Shown one piece after another: positions 51,701 through 60,060 of a DNA stretch of 64,000 nt (position 1 is its first letter; each line of letters starts with the position of its first letter). The DNA is from Planococcus shenhongbingii. GTDB taxonomy: Bacteria; Bacillota; Bacilli; Bacillales_A; Planococcaceae. Made by a program: the position numbers and the translations under genes. The stretch is from NCBI RefSeq assembly GCF_030413635.1, contig NZ_CP129235.1, forward strand, positions 868,001-932,000, given 5' to 3'. Below the pieces are notes generated by a model. That model did not search any database and had not been told where the DNA came from. It saw only the letters and a list, made by a program, of their open reading frames with translations.

Positions 51701-52969
51701 ATGCTTGAGCTAATTATGACAGACATTTTAGGGACACCTTCCATTCTCGTCGGGCTGTTTGCGCTCATCGGGTTGCTGTTGCAGAAGAAGTCCAGCGCGG
51801 ATGTAGTATCTGGAACACTGAAAACAGTAATGGGTTTTATCATCATTGGCGCAGGAGCGGCAGTATTAATCGGAGCGCTTGATATATTCGGCAAAATGTT
51901 CGATCATGCCTTTAATGTACAGGGCGTCATTCCGAATAACGAAGCCATCGTAGCGACAGCCCAAGGCAGCTACGGGACATCGACTGCTATGATCATGGTT
52001 TTTGGGATGATCTTCAATATTATTTTGGCTCGTATCACACCATTCAAGTATATTTTCCTGACAGGCCATCATACGCTGTTTATGGCTTGCTTATTGGCTG
52101 TTACCTTGTCAATCGGTGGATTATCCGGCATACCGCTTATTGCAGTCGGATCCGTTTTGCTGGGGGCGTGTATGGTTCTGTTTCCTGCCTTGCTGCAGCC
52201 ATTCGTGCGCCAAATCACAGGAAGCGATGATTTTGCCATCGGCCATTTTGGATCTGTCGGCTACTTCATTTCTGCAACAGTCGGAAAATGGGTAGGCAAT
52301 AAGGAAAAGACGACCGAGCAAATCAAAGTGCCGAAATCATTAGGGTTTTTACGGGATACATCGGTTGCGGTATCTTTGACGATGACAGTGTTCTTTGTAA
52401 TCGTGGCATTATTTGCCGGACAGGAATATATTGAAACCAATCTTTCCGGCGGTTCCAATTTCATTGTATTTTCTTTCATTCAGGCCATTACATTTGCTGC
52501 AGGTGTATACATAATTCTTGCTGGAGTACGGATGCTAATCGCTGAAATCGTTCCAGCGTTCCAAGGAATTGCCGATAAACTAGTGCCGAATACCAAACCG
52601 GCATTAGATTGCCCGACAATTTTTCCATTTGCTCCAAACGCTGTAATCATCGGATTCCTATTCAGTTTCTTAGCCGGTCTTTTGGCGATGTTCGTTCTTC
52701 CTTCGCTTAGTCTGAGTGTGATTGTTCCGGGACTCGTTCCGCATTTCTTCACGGGTGCCGCTGCGGGTGTGTTCGGAAATATCACAGGCGGCCGACGAGG
52801 CGCTATGGCCGGCGCATTTGCCAATGGACTTTTGATCAGTTTTATACCAGCAATCCTGCTGGTGCTGATGGGAGACATCGGTTTCGAAGGAACAACATTC
52901 GGGGATTCTGATTTCGGTGTCATCGGGATAGTGATCCTCAGCTTCATGAAATTTTTGGGATTGTCTTAA
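51701..52969 (+). CDS. ulaA: PTS ascorbate-type EIIC permease
   Basis: 422-residue membrane permease of the UlaA family, with about eleven hydrophobic segments. Typical features: DILGTPSILVGLFALIGLLL at the N terminus, the TGHHTLFMACL loop, IGHFGSVGYF, and conserved GNITGGRRGAMAGAFANGLL near the C terminus. The ATG at 51701 follows AAAGGGATGAG. It forms a ula-type transport operon with EIIB and the regulator. UlaD/E/F-like catabolic enzymes are absent, and the operon ends in a terminator. Confidence 0.88.
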   Translation: MLELIMTDILGTPSILVGLFALIGLLLQKKSSADVVSGTLKTVMGFIIIGAGAAVLIGALDIFGKMFDHAFNVQGVIPNNEAIVATAQGSYGTSTAMIMVFGMIFNIILARITPFKYIFLTGHHTLFMACLLAVTLSIGGLSGIPLIAVGSVLLGACMVLFPALLQPFVRQITGSDDFAIGHFGSVGYFISATVGKWVGNKEKTTEQIKVPKSLGFLRDTSVAVSLTMTVFFVIVALFAGQEYIETNLSGGSNFIVFSFIQAITFAAGVYIILAGVRMLIAEIVPAFQGIADKLVPNTKPALDCPTIFPFAPNAVIIGFLFSFLAGLLAMFVLPSLSLSVIVPGLVPHFFTGAAAGVFGNITGGRRGAMAGAFANGLLISFIPAILLVLMGDIGFEGTTFGDSDFGVIGIVILSFMKFLGLS

Positions 52970-52979
52970 TTTCACAAAG

Positions 52980-53012
52980 CCACCATCTTTCTTTAAAGAT
53001 GGTGGTTTTTAT
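52980..53012 (+). terminator. terminator of the ula-type operon
   Basis: CCACCATCTTT pairs with AAAGATGGTGG around CTTT, followed by TTTTT. Confidence 0.93.
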
Positions 53013-53079
53013 TTTGGGTGGCAGGTAGGTATTATTGGGTATAATAAAACAAACGGGATTGCTGAAAAGGAGTTTTAGA

Positions 53080-53556
53080 ATGGGCTATGTCGAGGATTTG
53101 AGAGTAATGATCGGACACCGGCCGGTGATATTTACAGGAGCTGTGACAGTTATTGCGGATGATAAGGGACGGCTGCTGCTGCAGGAGCGGAAGTTTCCAA
53201 AAGGGACTTGGGGGTTGCCCGGAGGATTGATGGAATTGGGCGAATCAACAGAACAGGCAGCCCGGCGTGAAGTGCTGGAAGAAACGGGATTGACGGTCAG
53301 CGGACTGCACCTTATCAATGTCTACTCCGGTCCGGATCATTTTGTTGTGGCTGAAAACGGGGACGAATTTTATCTCGTTACCATAGCGTATTATTCAGAA
53401 GGCTATGAAGGGGAACTGGTAATTGAGGAATCGGAATCGGTGAGTTTTGAGTTCTTTTTTCCAGATCAATTGCCCGAGAAGATGATTGGCAGCCACCGGG
53501 TGATTGTGAAAGAATTTCTGGATAAGCATTATTCAGTTGAAGAGCATAAGAAATAA
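53080..53556 (+). CDS. NUDIX hydrolase
   Basis: 158-residue Nudix protein. The Nudix box G-x5-E-x7-REVLEETG-L is intact (from GGLMELGEST to REVLEETGL, residues ~55-77). It hydrolyses nucleoside diphosphates linked to another moiety, such as oxidised nucleotides or ADP-sugars; the substrate is unknown. The frame is open from TTG 53035, but the ATG at 53080 follows AAAAGGAG and matches typical length. TATAAT at 53040-53045 is a possible -10. Confidence 0.87.
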   Translation: MGYVEDLRVMIGHRPVIFTGAVTVIADDKGRLLLQERKFPKGTWGLPGGLMELGESTEQAARREVLEETGLTVSGLHLINVYSGPDHFVVAENGDEFYLVTIAYYSEGYEGELVIEESESVSFEFFFPDQLPEKMIGSHRVIVKEFLDKHYSVEEHKK

Positions 53557-53663
53557 AAAACGGCACTAAAGAAAAAACTTTTAATGAAAGGTATTTCTTG
53601 TACATTCCTTTAGATTAAGTTTACGATTTAACCAAATCATACTTTTAGAAGGAGGAAGAATTT

Positions 53664-54125
53664 ATGGTGACTGTTGAAAAAAGCATCTTGATTGAGCGTC
53701 CGATTGATGAAGTTTATCAATATGCAGCAGATCCGACCCGGTGGTATCAGTGGTATGCGGGTTTGTCTGAACCACGTAATTTAAAAGGGCAAGGCGAAAC
53801 AGGAACTACCATGGATTTGGACTTCAACATTCTTGGAATGCAGCTGCCTGTTATTGTTGCCGTCACGGAAAACTCGCAGAACGGCAACGGATATACTTGG
53901 AAAGGCATGGTTAAAGGTTCAATTGATTCCCTTCAAAACTGGACTTATACGCCTGAAGGAAATGGGACGAGAGTCGACTATTTTGAAGAATACGAGGTAC
54001 CGCATAGTTTATTGATGAAAATGGCTGATAAGCTGATTATTAAAAAGCTGATGAGTAATGCTATGGACCAATCATTGAAAAATTTGAAAGATGTTTGCGA
54101 ATCATCAAAGACGACAGCTTTATAA
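53664..54125 (+). CDS. SRPBCC family protein (polyketide cyclase-like)
   Basis: 153-residue START/Bet v1-like protein. VEKSILIERPIDEVYQYAAD and PTRWYQWYAGLSEP form the typical opening, and the helix at the C terminus (MADKLIIKKLMSNAMDQSLK) closes the hydrophobic cavity. It probably binds a lipid or other hydrophobic molecule; function unknown. The ATG at 53664 follows AGAAGGAGGAAG. Single gene with its own terminator. Confidence 0.82.
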   Translation: MVTVEKSILIERPIDEVYQYAADPTRWYQWYAGLSEPRNLKGQGETGTTMDLDFNILGMQLPVIVAVTENSQNGNGYTWKGMVKGSIDSLQNWTYTPEGNGTRVDYFEEYEVPHSLLMKMADKLIIKKLMSNAMDQSLKNLKDVCESSKTTAL

Positions 54126-54130
54126 AATGT

Positions 54131-54174
54131 CAGCTGCTCCTGCCAATAAATTTGAGGGGCAGCTGTTTCCTTTT
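54131..54174 (+). terminator. terminator of the SRPBCC gene
   Basis: CAGCTGCTCC pairs with GGGGCAGCTG (one G-T), followed by TTTCCTTTT. Confidence 0.8.
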
Positions 54175-54242
54175 CAGCGAATAAATTCCGGGGGTTAGGG
54201 GTATATGTTTAACAATTTAGGAAGTAGGCGAGGGGCGATTAG

Positions 54243-54989
54243 ATGATCAAAGAGAATACAAAAGTCGGCATCACCTTCTTGCTGCTGGGTCTTGGCCTTG
54301 GAATTGCGGCTCTGTTCCTTGTCATATTTACGGAATTGGCTGAAGAAGTTATGGAAAATGAAATGAGAAGATTCGACGGGACGATTATCGGTTATTTTAA
54401 AGCGATTGATACTCCTTTTTTAGACAGTGCGATGATTTTTATCACTGAGATGGGATCAGTATGGTTCTTAACCACCTTATCTACACTGACAGTAGTGGTC
54501 CTGTGGGTTAAGTATAAAGATAAATGGGGCATTCTTTTTTTTCTGGTGGCAGTCGGAATCGGCGGTTTATTGACTAAGATGCTTAAAGGACTTTATGAAA
54601 GAGGCCGTCCATCGATCAATCCCGAAATTGATGCAGTTGGCTATAGTTTTCCGAGCGGCCATTCCATGGGTTCCCTTATCTTTTACGGATTTATCATGTA
54701 TTTGGTAATACGCGGAAATGGAAATGCTCTCTTTAAGTGGGTGTCCATCTTTTTAATGGCTATTTTAGTGACCTTAATTGGCATGAGCCGGGTTTACCTG
54801 GGAGCACACTTTCCGAGTGATGTGCTGGCCGGTTTCATAGCGGGCGCCATTTGGCTTATTCTGTGTTTGATTGCGCTTGAATGGATTCAGTGGCAAAGCA
54901 AAAGCAGCGTACGGCCGGTATATGCAATCCGTGATATGCTTGTGTCAATACTCAGAGCAGTTAAAAAAAGGTTTCCCGCAAACAAATGA
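54243..54989 (+). CDS. PAP2-family membrane phosphatase
   Basis: 248-residue membrane protein with six hydrophobic segments. The three phosphatase motifs are intact: KGLYERGRP (KX6RP), PSGHSMGS, and SRVYLGAHFPSDV (SRX5HX3D). Members dephosphorylate undecaprenyl pyrophosphate, phosphatidylglycerol phosphate or phosphatidic acid at the outer membrane face. The ATG at 54243 follows GAGGGG. Single gene. Confidence 0.9.
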   Translation: MIKENTKVGITFLLLGLGLGIAALFLVIFTELAEEVMENEMRRFDGTIIGYFKAIDTPFLDSAMIFITEMGSVWFLTTLSTLTVVVLWVKYKDKWGILFFLVAVGIGGLLTKMLKGLYERGRPSINPEIDAVGYSFPSGHSMGSLIFYGFIMYLVIRGNGNALFKWVSIFLMAILVTLIGMSRVYLGAHFPSDVLAGFIAGAIWLILCLIALEWIQWQSKSSVRPVYAIRDMLVSILRAVKKRFPANK

Positions 54990-54990
54990 T

Positions 54991-55024
54991 AAAAAGCGGG
55001 AAGGCTTAGGCCACTCGCTTTTTT
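54991..55024 (+). terminator. terminator of the PAP2 gene
   Basis: AAAAAGCG pairs with CGCTTTTTT, with an inner imperfect GGC/GCC stem. Confidence 0.8.
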
Positions 55025-55087
55025 GTTGTAAAGAGCCTTTTCTTCCACTACTCTTATTGTAGCAAAGGATTATAAAGGAGGAGTTGG

Positions 55088-55486
55088 ATGAAAGATTTAT
55101 CTAAGAAACGTTCTAAGGCAATGTTCATTGATTTTATCGCGGCAACGGCAGCGCTAGCAGTGTTGGAAACAGCGGTGCCAAAGAAAGTTAAAGCCAATCC
55201 TGTGTATACCCTAGTGGTGCCGACGCTTGTCGTTTGGGGACTCGAATATGTCCAATTAGCCAAATCCGGGCAGACGCTTGGATACAAAGCCCAAGGGCTG
55301 ATACTGGAAAGCGAAGACGGCCTTCAGCTCAGCGGCGAACAAATCGCCAAGCGTTTTCTTTACCGGGATCTCAAAAGTCCAATTGATTTGTTCAAAAATC
55401 GTGAAGGCTTTGAAAGGCTGGAAGGTGCGAAACTACCGCATGATGTCTATGCCCAGACGATTGTCAGGGAACAACGATCAATTTGA
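55088..55486 (+). CDS. RDD-family membrane protein
   Basis: 132-residue protein. Two hydrophobic segments (residues ~12-27 and ~38-55) and the RDD motif region SGQTLGYKAQGLILESEDGL, followed by EQIAKRFLYRD, match the RDD family. Some RDD proteins act in ion transport; most are uncharacterised. The ATG at 55088 follows AAAGGAGGAG. Single gene. Confidence 0.75.
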   Translation: MKDLSKKRSKAMFIDFIAATAALAVLETAVPKKVKANPVYTLVVPTLVVWGLEYVQLAKSGQTLGYKAQGLILESEDGLQLSGEQIAKRFLYRDLKSPIDLFKNREGFERLEGAKLPHDVYAQTIVREQRSI

Positions 55487-55502
55487 ATGATGAACGGCTC
55501 AG

Positions 55503-55543
55503 CCGCTGATTTTGAGAGTTTTCAAAATCAGCGGTATTTTCTT
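55503..55543 (+). terminator. terminator of the RDD gene
   Basis: CCGCTGATTTTGA pairs with TCAAAATCAGCGG, followed by TATTTTCTT. Confidence 0.9.
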
Positions 55544-55690
55544 GCCAAAGAAAATTTTGAGGAAATAATCGGCAGTAAGCAATTAGATGTAATGAGACAG
55601 GGAATTTGAAATAACGAAAGAGAAAAGGGGGAATAAAGGGTCAAAGACGAACGATAAATGGTCTATTAGTTTCAAATGTTCGTTTATAGG

Positions 55691-55719
55691 TTGACGATAT
55701 TCCATCTCGTTGCTATATT
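55691..55719 (+). promoter_or_regulatory. promoter of the riboswitch-nucleosidase unit
   Basis: TTGACG (55691-55696) and TATATT (55714-55719) are spaced 17 bp, 29 bp upstream of the guanine aptamer. Confidence 0.7.
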
Positions 55720-55747
55720 AACCAAGTACAATAAATACATATTGATT

Positions 55748-55815
55748 CTCGTATATGCTCGGTAATATGGTCCGGGCGTTTCTACCAAGTTCCCAAAAAT
55801 GAACTGGACTACGGG
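55748..55815 (+). ncRNA. guanine (purine) riboswitch aptamer
   Basis: P1 CTCGTA/TACGGG, P2 GCTCGG/CCGGGC with loop AATATGG, core GTTTCTACC, P3 CCAAGTTC/GAACTGG and the closing GACTACGGG match the purine riboswitch. The specificity position in GACTAC is C (C74 in xpt numbering), indicating guanine/hypoxanthine rather than adenine. The downstream hairpin at 55869-55916 is the expression platform. Only the downstream gene, an exported nucleosidase, is controlled. Confidence 0.92.
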
Positions 55816-55868
55816 TTAAAGTAGTTGGCATTCCTTCGGCTTGCCAATCCATTATACTTTGACTTTGT

Positions 55869-55916
55869 GGGTCCGGAATGTAGAGCATATGCTACCTGTT
55901 CCGGCCTTTTTCTATT
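55869..55916 (+). terminator. guanine riboswitch terminator
   Basis: CCGGAA pairs with TTCCGG, enclosing TAG-AGCATATGCT-A, followed by CTTTTT. It lies between the aptamer and the nucleosidase start. An alternative hairpin (AAAGTA 55818-55823 with TACTTT 55855-55860, enclosing TTGGCA/TGCCAA) occupies the space between aptamer and terminator. Confidence 0.85.
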
Positions 55917-55958
55917 GGTCCAAACACGAGAGTAATTGACAACTAGGAGGAAGACAGT

Positions 55959-56834
55959 GTGAAAAAAGTAAAAGCACATCAGATTTTAGCCATGATCATG
56001 GCCGTATTGCTGGTTCTTGCAGGATGCAATACAACTGCCGAGACAAAAGCGGAAGAAAAGCCGCAGCGGCCTATTCTAATCCAAGGACCAATGCCGATTG
56101 AAGCGGAAAAATTTGCGGAACGGCTGGAAAATGTGAAAGTTGAAGAATCCGGTTCAACTTTTGAATTTTACATCGGTACAGTGGAAGGCTATCCGGTAAT
56201 TGTAACGAAGACAGGCAAAGGTTTCGCAAACACTGGTGCCGCTACGGCCCTAGCAATCGAAAAATACAATCCAGCTGCAATCATCAATCAAGGGACTTCA
56301 GGCGGACATGATCCGGCATTAAACGTCTTTGATATTGTCCTCGGCAAGCGTTCTGTAAATATAGGAGCTTTAAAAACGGGTGAGCTGGCAAAAGGCGAAG
56401 GCATTGAGCCGACGGAATGGAAGCCCATGGATTTGATGGCTTCGGAAGGCAGTGCCGGAGAAGATCCAGATGCTGAAAATATCCGTTACTACGAAGGTGA
56501 TAAAGATTTATTGGCTGCGGCCAATGCGGTGAAAGATACGTATTCAAAAGGGAAAGTTGTAGAAGGTACAATCGGTTCTGCTGATTTTTGGAACAATGAA
56601 GTGGACCGCATCAACTGGATTCATGAGAAATATGGCACCTCTGTGGAAGAAATGGAAACCGCAGCTGCTGCCCAAATTTCTGCAGCATATGACGTTCCGT
56701 TTCTCGGTATCCGGGTTCTATCGAATAACAAGACAAACGACGGTGCCTACAATCCGGATACAGCTTCAGCTAATCAGGATTATGTTTATGAAGTTGTAAA
56801 AGAGTACATCTCGGTGCTCTCCACTAAGCAATAA
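55959..56834 (+). CDS. PNP/UDP-family nucleosidase lipoprotein
   Basis: 291-residue exported enzyme of the purine nucleoside phosphorylase/MTA-SAH nucleosidase superfamily. Lipobox LAGC with Cys23 puts it on the outer membrane face. Ligand features: TKTGKGFANTGAATALAI, NQGTSGGHDPALNVFDIVLG, EEMETAAAAQIS with the sugar-binding Glu, and the SNNKTND Asp typical for purine contact. It probably cleaves nucleosides outside the cell so bases can be taken up. The start is GTG 55959 after AGGAGGAAG. It is under a guanine riboswitch, which fits purine salvage. Confidence 0.88.
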   Translation: MKKVKAHQILAMIMAVLLVLAGCNTTAETKAEEKPQRPILIQGPMPIEAEKFAERLENVKVEESGSTFEFYIGTVEGYPVIVTKTGKGFANTGAATALAIEKYNPAAIINQGTSGGHDPALNVFDIVLGKRSVNIGALKTGELAKGEGIEPTEWKPMDLMASEGSAGEDPDAENIRYYEGDKDLLAAANAVKDTYSKGKVVEGTIGSADFWNNEVDRINWIHEKYGTSVEEMETAAAAQISAAYDVPFLGIRVLSNNKTNDGAYNPDTASANQDYVYEVVKEYISVLSTKQ

Positions 56835-56865
56835 TCATATTAATGCATTGCGGGAAAATAAAAAC

Positions 56866-56906
56866 AAAAGCCTTGCAAAGGATGCAGATCCTTTGCAAGG
56901 CTTTTT
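56866..56906. terminator. bidirectional terminator
   Basis: AAAAGCCTTGCAAAGGAT pairs perfectly with ATCCTTTGCAAGGCTTTT around GCAG, between convergent genes. Confidence 0.93.
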
Positions 56907-57130
56907 CAGTCAGTGGTTTTTTGGGAAAAAGAGAGCCCTTTTTCAGCCAGTGCCTCGCGAATGATAGCGACTGCTTTGGGGCCGACGCCATGCAGCTTCA
57001 ACATCTCTTTTTCCGAAACAGTGGTGAATTGCTCCAAACGCGCAAAACCGGCTAACAAAAAGGCACGTGTTGCAGGTTTCCCTATTCCGTGCGGTAAGCT
57101 GTGTTCGATTTCTGTTTGATTGTCTGCCAT
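56906..57130 (-). CDS. small HhH/RNA polymerase alpha-CTD-like protein
   Basis: 74-residue protein. LPHGIGKPATRAFLLAGFAR and KLHGVGPKAVAIIREALAEK are two helix-hairpin-helix-like units, close to the fold of the RNA polymerase alpha C-terminal domain. It may bind DNA; function unknown. The ATG at 57130 follows GAGGGA. It lies between the nucleosidase and EamA genes. Confidence 0.78.
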   Translation of the reverse strand: MADNQTEIEHSLPHGIGKPATRAFLLAGFARLEQFTTVSEKEMLKLHGVGPKAVAIIREALAEKGLSFSQKTTD

Positions 57131-57207
57131 TCTTTATCCCTCCATTTAAATTATTAACAAAAAGTAAAAGACTCCGTCCCTAGCTATGGCTTTCTATTTT
57201 CCATTCT

Positions 57208-58119
57208 TTATGAAGATTCAACTGTGCGGCTTGAATGCATACGCTGGCTCTTTCTGCTTAGCACATTGACAATCAGCACACCGGAAATCGCGATAACTCC
57301 GCCAATCAATGATAGGGAAGTTGGAAGTTCATGCAGCCATATCCAAGCTACAAGTATTGCGATTGCAGGCTCCAGGTAAATCATACTTGCAACGGAACTG
57401 GCGTTGCTCAAAGACAAAGCCATCGACCAGGTTACGTAAGCGATGGCAGCCGGAAAAATACCGACATACAATGTCGATAAATGAGCTTCTAGTGAAGCGT
57501 TTTGCAGCGTTGTGAAGATTCCGGGTGAAAAAATAAAGAACGGCAAAGTCCCAGCCCACGTAAAATAGGCAGTCAACTCAATAGCTGTATAGCGAGTCAA
57601 CAGATTCTTTTGGAAAACGAAGAATACGGACGTCGCAAAAGCAGCGATCAAGACGAGCAGCGCGCCATTGTTAAGTGTCAACGAAGCTCCGGCAGCTCCA
57701 AAAGCGATCAGCACAATTCCGATAAATCCGATGCCGAGGCCAAGCCAGCCAAGCGGAGTCAAACGTTCTTTTAAAACAATAACTGCAATCAATGCAGTGA
57801 AAATAGGACCCGAACCGATCAGCATGCCAGCTGTACCTGCTGATATTGTTTCCATTCCGAATGTGACACAAAGGTGGTATACGCTGATGCCAATCCAGCC
57901 AAGTGTTAGAATACTGACAATATCGCCTTTACGCGGCAGCCGGAATTTTGTTCCTGGCCACAAGGCATAGACAAGAAATAACGCTGACGCAATTACAAAA
58001 CGTACGAGCACTAATTGGCCAGCACCATATCCCTCTTGCAGGCTGACGCGAATGGCCGCAAAAGATGAACCCCATATTAAAACTGTGAATAAGGCCAAAG
58101 AAAAAGCTTTTGTATTCAA
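57208..58119 (-). CDS. EamA/DMT-family transporter
   Basis: 303-residue membrane protein with ten predicted helices in two EamA repeats. LIWGSSFAAIRVSLQEGYGA opens the first repeat. The second ends YLEPAIAILVAWIWLHELPT and GGVIAISGVLIVNV. Such proteins export amino acids or metabolites; substrate unknown. The ATG at 58119 follows GGAGGAATT. No terminator was recognised before the next gene. Its 3' end lies 77 bp from the HhH gene. Confidence 0.87.
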   Translation of the reverse strand: MNTKAFSLALFTVLIWGSSFAAIRVSLQEGYGAGQLVLVRFVIASALFLVYALWPGTKFRLPRKGDIVSILTLGWIGISVYHLCVTFGMETISAGTAGMLIGSGPIFTALIAVIVLKERLTPLGWLGLGIGFIGIVLIAFGAAGASLTLNNGALLVLIAAFATSVFFVFQKNLLTRYTAIELTAYFTWAGTLPFFIFSPGIFTTLQNASLEAHLSTLYVGIFPAAIAYVTWSMALSLSNASSVASMIYLEPAIAILVAWIWLHELPTSLSLIGGVIAISGVLIVNVLSRKSQRMHSSRTVESS

Positions 58120-58372
58120 GAAAATTCCTCCATTGATTATTAAGTGGCTGCTTATTCAGCTTTCCCAACTGCATAAGAAAAACAGCCGACTATTTAAAAA
58201 CAATAGCCTTTATTATAGTCTCAAACTACCCGAATGTCTTTCATTTCAAATGAAGTTTCCCGTGAAAATCACCTTCGCCAGTAATATATTCCAATAGTTC
58301 TATTTTTTTATCATGCCTTTTCCTCTATACTTTAAAGGGAATTGAGAGATATGCCAAAGGGGATGGGAATCG
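58120..58372. other. intergenic region, no gene supported
   Basis: 253 bp of A+T-rich sequence between divergent EamA and Imm-5-like genes. No clear consensus promoter or hairpin was found. Confidence 0.4.
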
Positions 58373-58822
58373 ATGGCAAAAGAATTTACAGATACAGAGA
58401 CCAAAAAATTCATCGATGAATTATTGGAAAAGACCAATCATCAAACGGCTGCGAACTGGGCATCGGATTGTGCCGAACGTGTGCTTTCCTATTACGAAAA
58501 GCAGCGTCCGCAAGACGAACGGTTAAAAAGAGCCCTTGAAGCTTCCAGGCGATGGGCCAGAGGTGAAATCCGGGTAGGCGATGCCCGAAAAGCAGCGTTT
58601 CCTGCGCATGCGGCAGCGCGAGAAGCAATCGGTGAAGCGGCAATAGCTGCTGCCCGAGCAGCGGGACAAGCGAGTTCCACTCCTCATATGATTGGCCATG
58701 CCATTCATGCTTCAACATATGCAGTCAAAGCTGTAGCTTTTGAAACGGATTTTGAAGAAGCGGCAATTGCGGAAGAAAGAAATTGGCAATATGAACACCT
58801 TAAGGAATTGGTAGGTCCTTAA
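58373..58822 (+). CDS. Imm-5-like putative immunity protein
   Basis: 149-residue all-helical protein. CAERVLSYYEKQRPQDERLK, ALEASRRWARGEIRVGDARK, AAFPAHAAAREAIGEAAIAA and SSTPHMIGHAIHASTYAVKA match the Imm-5-like immunity family. Such proteins normally neutralise a polymorphic or contact-dependent toxin. No toxin gene, secretion cargo or other immunity gene lies nearby, so it appears orphan. The ATG at 58373 follows AAAGGGGATGGG. Function by homology only. Confidence 0.72.
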   Translation: MAKEFTDTETKKFIDELLEKTNHQTAANWASDCAERVLSYYEKQRPQDERLKRALEASRRWARGEIRVGDARKAAFPAHAAAREAIGEAAIAAARAAGQASSTPHMIGHAIHASTYAVKAVAFETDFEEAAIAEERNWQYEHLKELVGP

Positions 58823-58829
58823 TAAAACT

Positions 58830-58878
58830 AAAAGAACGGCATCTTTCTAAGTCATTATTGAAAGATGCTGTTCTTTTT
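58830..58878 (+). terminator. terminator of the Imm-5-like gene
   Basis: AAAAGAAC-G-GCATCTTTC pairs with GAAAGATGC-T-GTTCTTTTT. Confidence 0.9.
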
Positions 58879-58929
58879 AATTTGCTATTTAAACTTTTAA
58901 AACATGTCACAGTTAATGTATTTGAAGCA

Positions 58930-58954
58930 GTTTGTCGCTCAGCGGGGCGGGTAA
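58930..58954 (+). promoter_or_regulatory. candidate sigma-B promoter of the PPK2 gene
   Basis: GTTTGT (58930-58935) and GGGTAA (58949-58954) are separated by 13 bp, close to the sigma-B consensus, about 100 bp before the PPK2 start. Confidence 0.5.
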
Positions 58955-59053
58955 ATTAAAGAAGCAAGGCATAATGTGCTCGTTTTTTAATTTTTGCCAG
59001 CTACTCTTTGCACTATAGGTTTATCTTAAAGAAGGAAACAAAGGAGGAAAACT

Positions 59054-59914
59054 ATGGACACGAGTGAGTATCTGATAAAACAAGATGAGAAAGTGGAATT
59101 GTCAAACTACAATACCCATGAAAAAGATTGCCCATCAGAAGATGAGCTGCGTGAGCATTTGATTCCTAAAAGCGTCGAGAAATTGAAAGAATTGTATACG
59201 AAGCTGCGTGCAGAAGAGGAGAAAGGCATTGTCGTTGTTTTACAGGCGATGGATGCCGCAGGAAAAGATGAAGCCATCAGCTATATCTTTTCTAATTTAT
59301 CAGCACAAGGCTTAAAAACGACTTCATTTAAAAAGCCTACGGAAGAGGAGCTGAAACATGATTATCTTTGGAGGTTCCATAAAGGTTTGCCTGAAAGAGG
59401 GCAGATCGGCATATTCAACCGCTCCTATTATGAAGAAGTAATCGCTCCAAGAGTTCACGATTTGCTGGAGGAGACACCGCTTCCGAATGAATTGATCCAT
59501 GAGAACATTTGGAAATTCCGTTATCGCCAGATCAATGAATTTGAAAGATACTTAGTAGAAAATGGATTTCCAGTCGTGAAATTCTTTTTTAATATGTCGA
59601 AAGAAGAGCAGAAGGAAAGACTGCTTGAGCGGATGAAAAATCCGGAAAAAAACTGGGAATTCTCGTTTAATGATGTAAAAGAGCGGCAGCATTGGGAAGG
59701 ATACCAGGACATCTTTGAAGATATCATCAACCAGACTTCCACGGATTATGCACCGTGGTATGTGCTGCCAGCTGACAACGAATGGTATTCGCGCTATATC
59801 ATTTCGGAAGTGATGGTTGAAATGCTTGAAAAAATCAATCCTCAGTATCCGGCAATTTCTGGCGAGGAAAAGAAAAAGCTGGAAGAAGCTATAGCGGCGT
59901 TGGAAAATGAATAA
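59054..59914 (+). CDS. polyphosphate kinase 2 family protein
   Basis: 286-residue PPK2-family kinase. Walker A-like QAMDAAGKDEAI (residues ~64-75), lid motif KKPTEEELKHDYLWRFHKGL and Walker B-like IFNRSYYEEV are all present. PPK2 enzymes transfer phosphate between polyphosphate and nucleoside mono- or diphosphates. The class (AMP, ADP or GDP specificity) is not certain from sequence by eye. The ATG at 59054 follows AAAGGAGG. A sigma-B-like promoter upstream suggests stress induction. Single gene with its own terminator. Confidence 0.9.
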   Translation: MDTSEYLIKQDEKVELSNYNTHEKDCPSEDELREHLIPKSVEKLKELYTKLRAEEEKGIVVVLQAMDAAGKDEAISYIFSNLSAQGLKTTSFKKPTEEELKHDYLWRFHKGLPERGQIGIFNRSYYEEVIAPRVHDLLEETPLPNELIHENIWKFRYRQINEFERYLVENGFPVVKFFFNMSKEEQKERLLERMKNPEKNWEFSFNDVKERQHWEGYQDIFEDIINQTSTDYAPWYVLPADNEWYSRYIISEVMVEMLEKINPQYPAISGEEKKKLEEAIAALENE

Positions 59915-59927
59915 GTACGAAAAATTC

Positions 59928-59972
59928 ACCGCTTTAGCAGTTACATATACGGCTAAAGCGGTTTCTTTTTTT
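59928..59972 (+). terminator. terminator of the PPK2 gene
   Basis: ACCGCTTTAGC pairs with GCTAAAGCGGT around a 13-base loop, followed by TTCTTTTTTT. Confidence 0.9.
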
Positions 59973-60024
59973 AGATAAAAGCCTTAAAATAATGAAAAAA
60001 GATTGAATAATCAGTTCATATTCC

Positions 60025-60054
60025 TTTGCAGGAATATTCCTCTGGAAGTATAAT
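60025..60054 (+). promoter_or_regulatory. promoter of the ArsR gene (leaderless arrangement)
   Basis: TTTGCA (60025-60030), 18-bp spacer, perfect TATAAT (60049-60054). The ATG at 60061 begins six bases after the -10, so the mRNA start would coincide with the start codon. No Shine-Dalgarno is present. Confidence 0.55.
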
Positions 60055-60060
60055 AGGATT

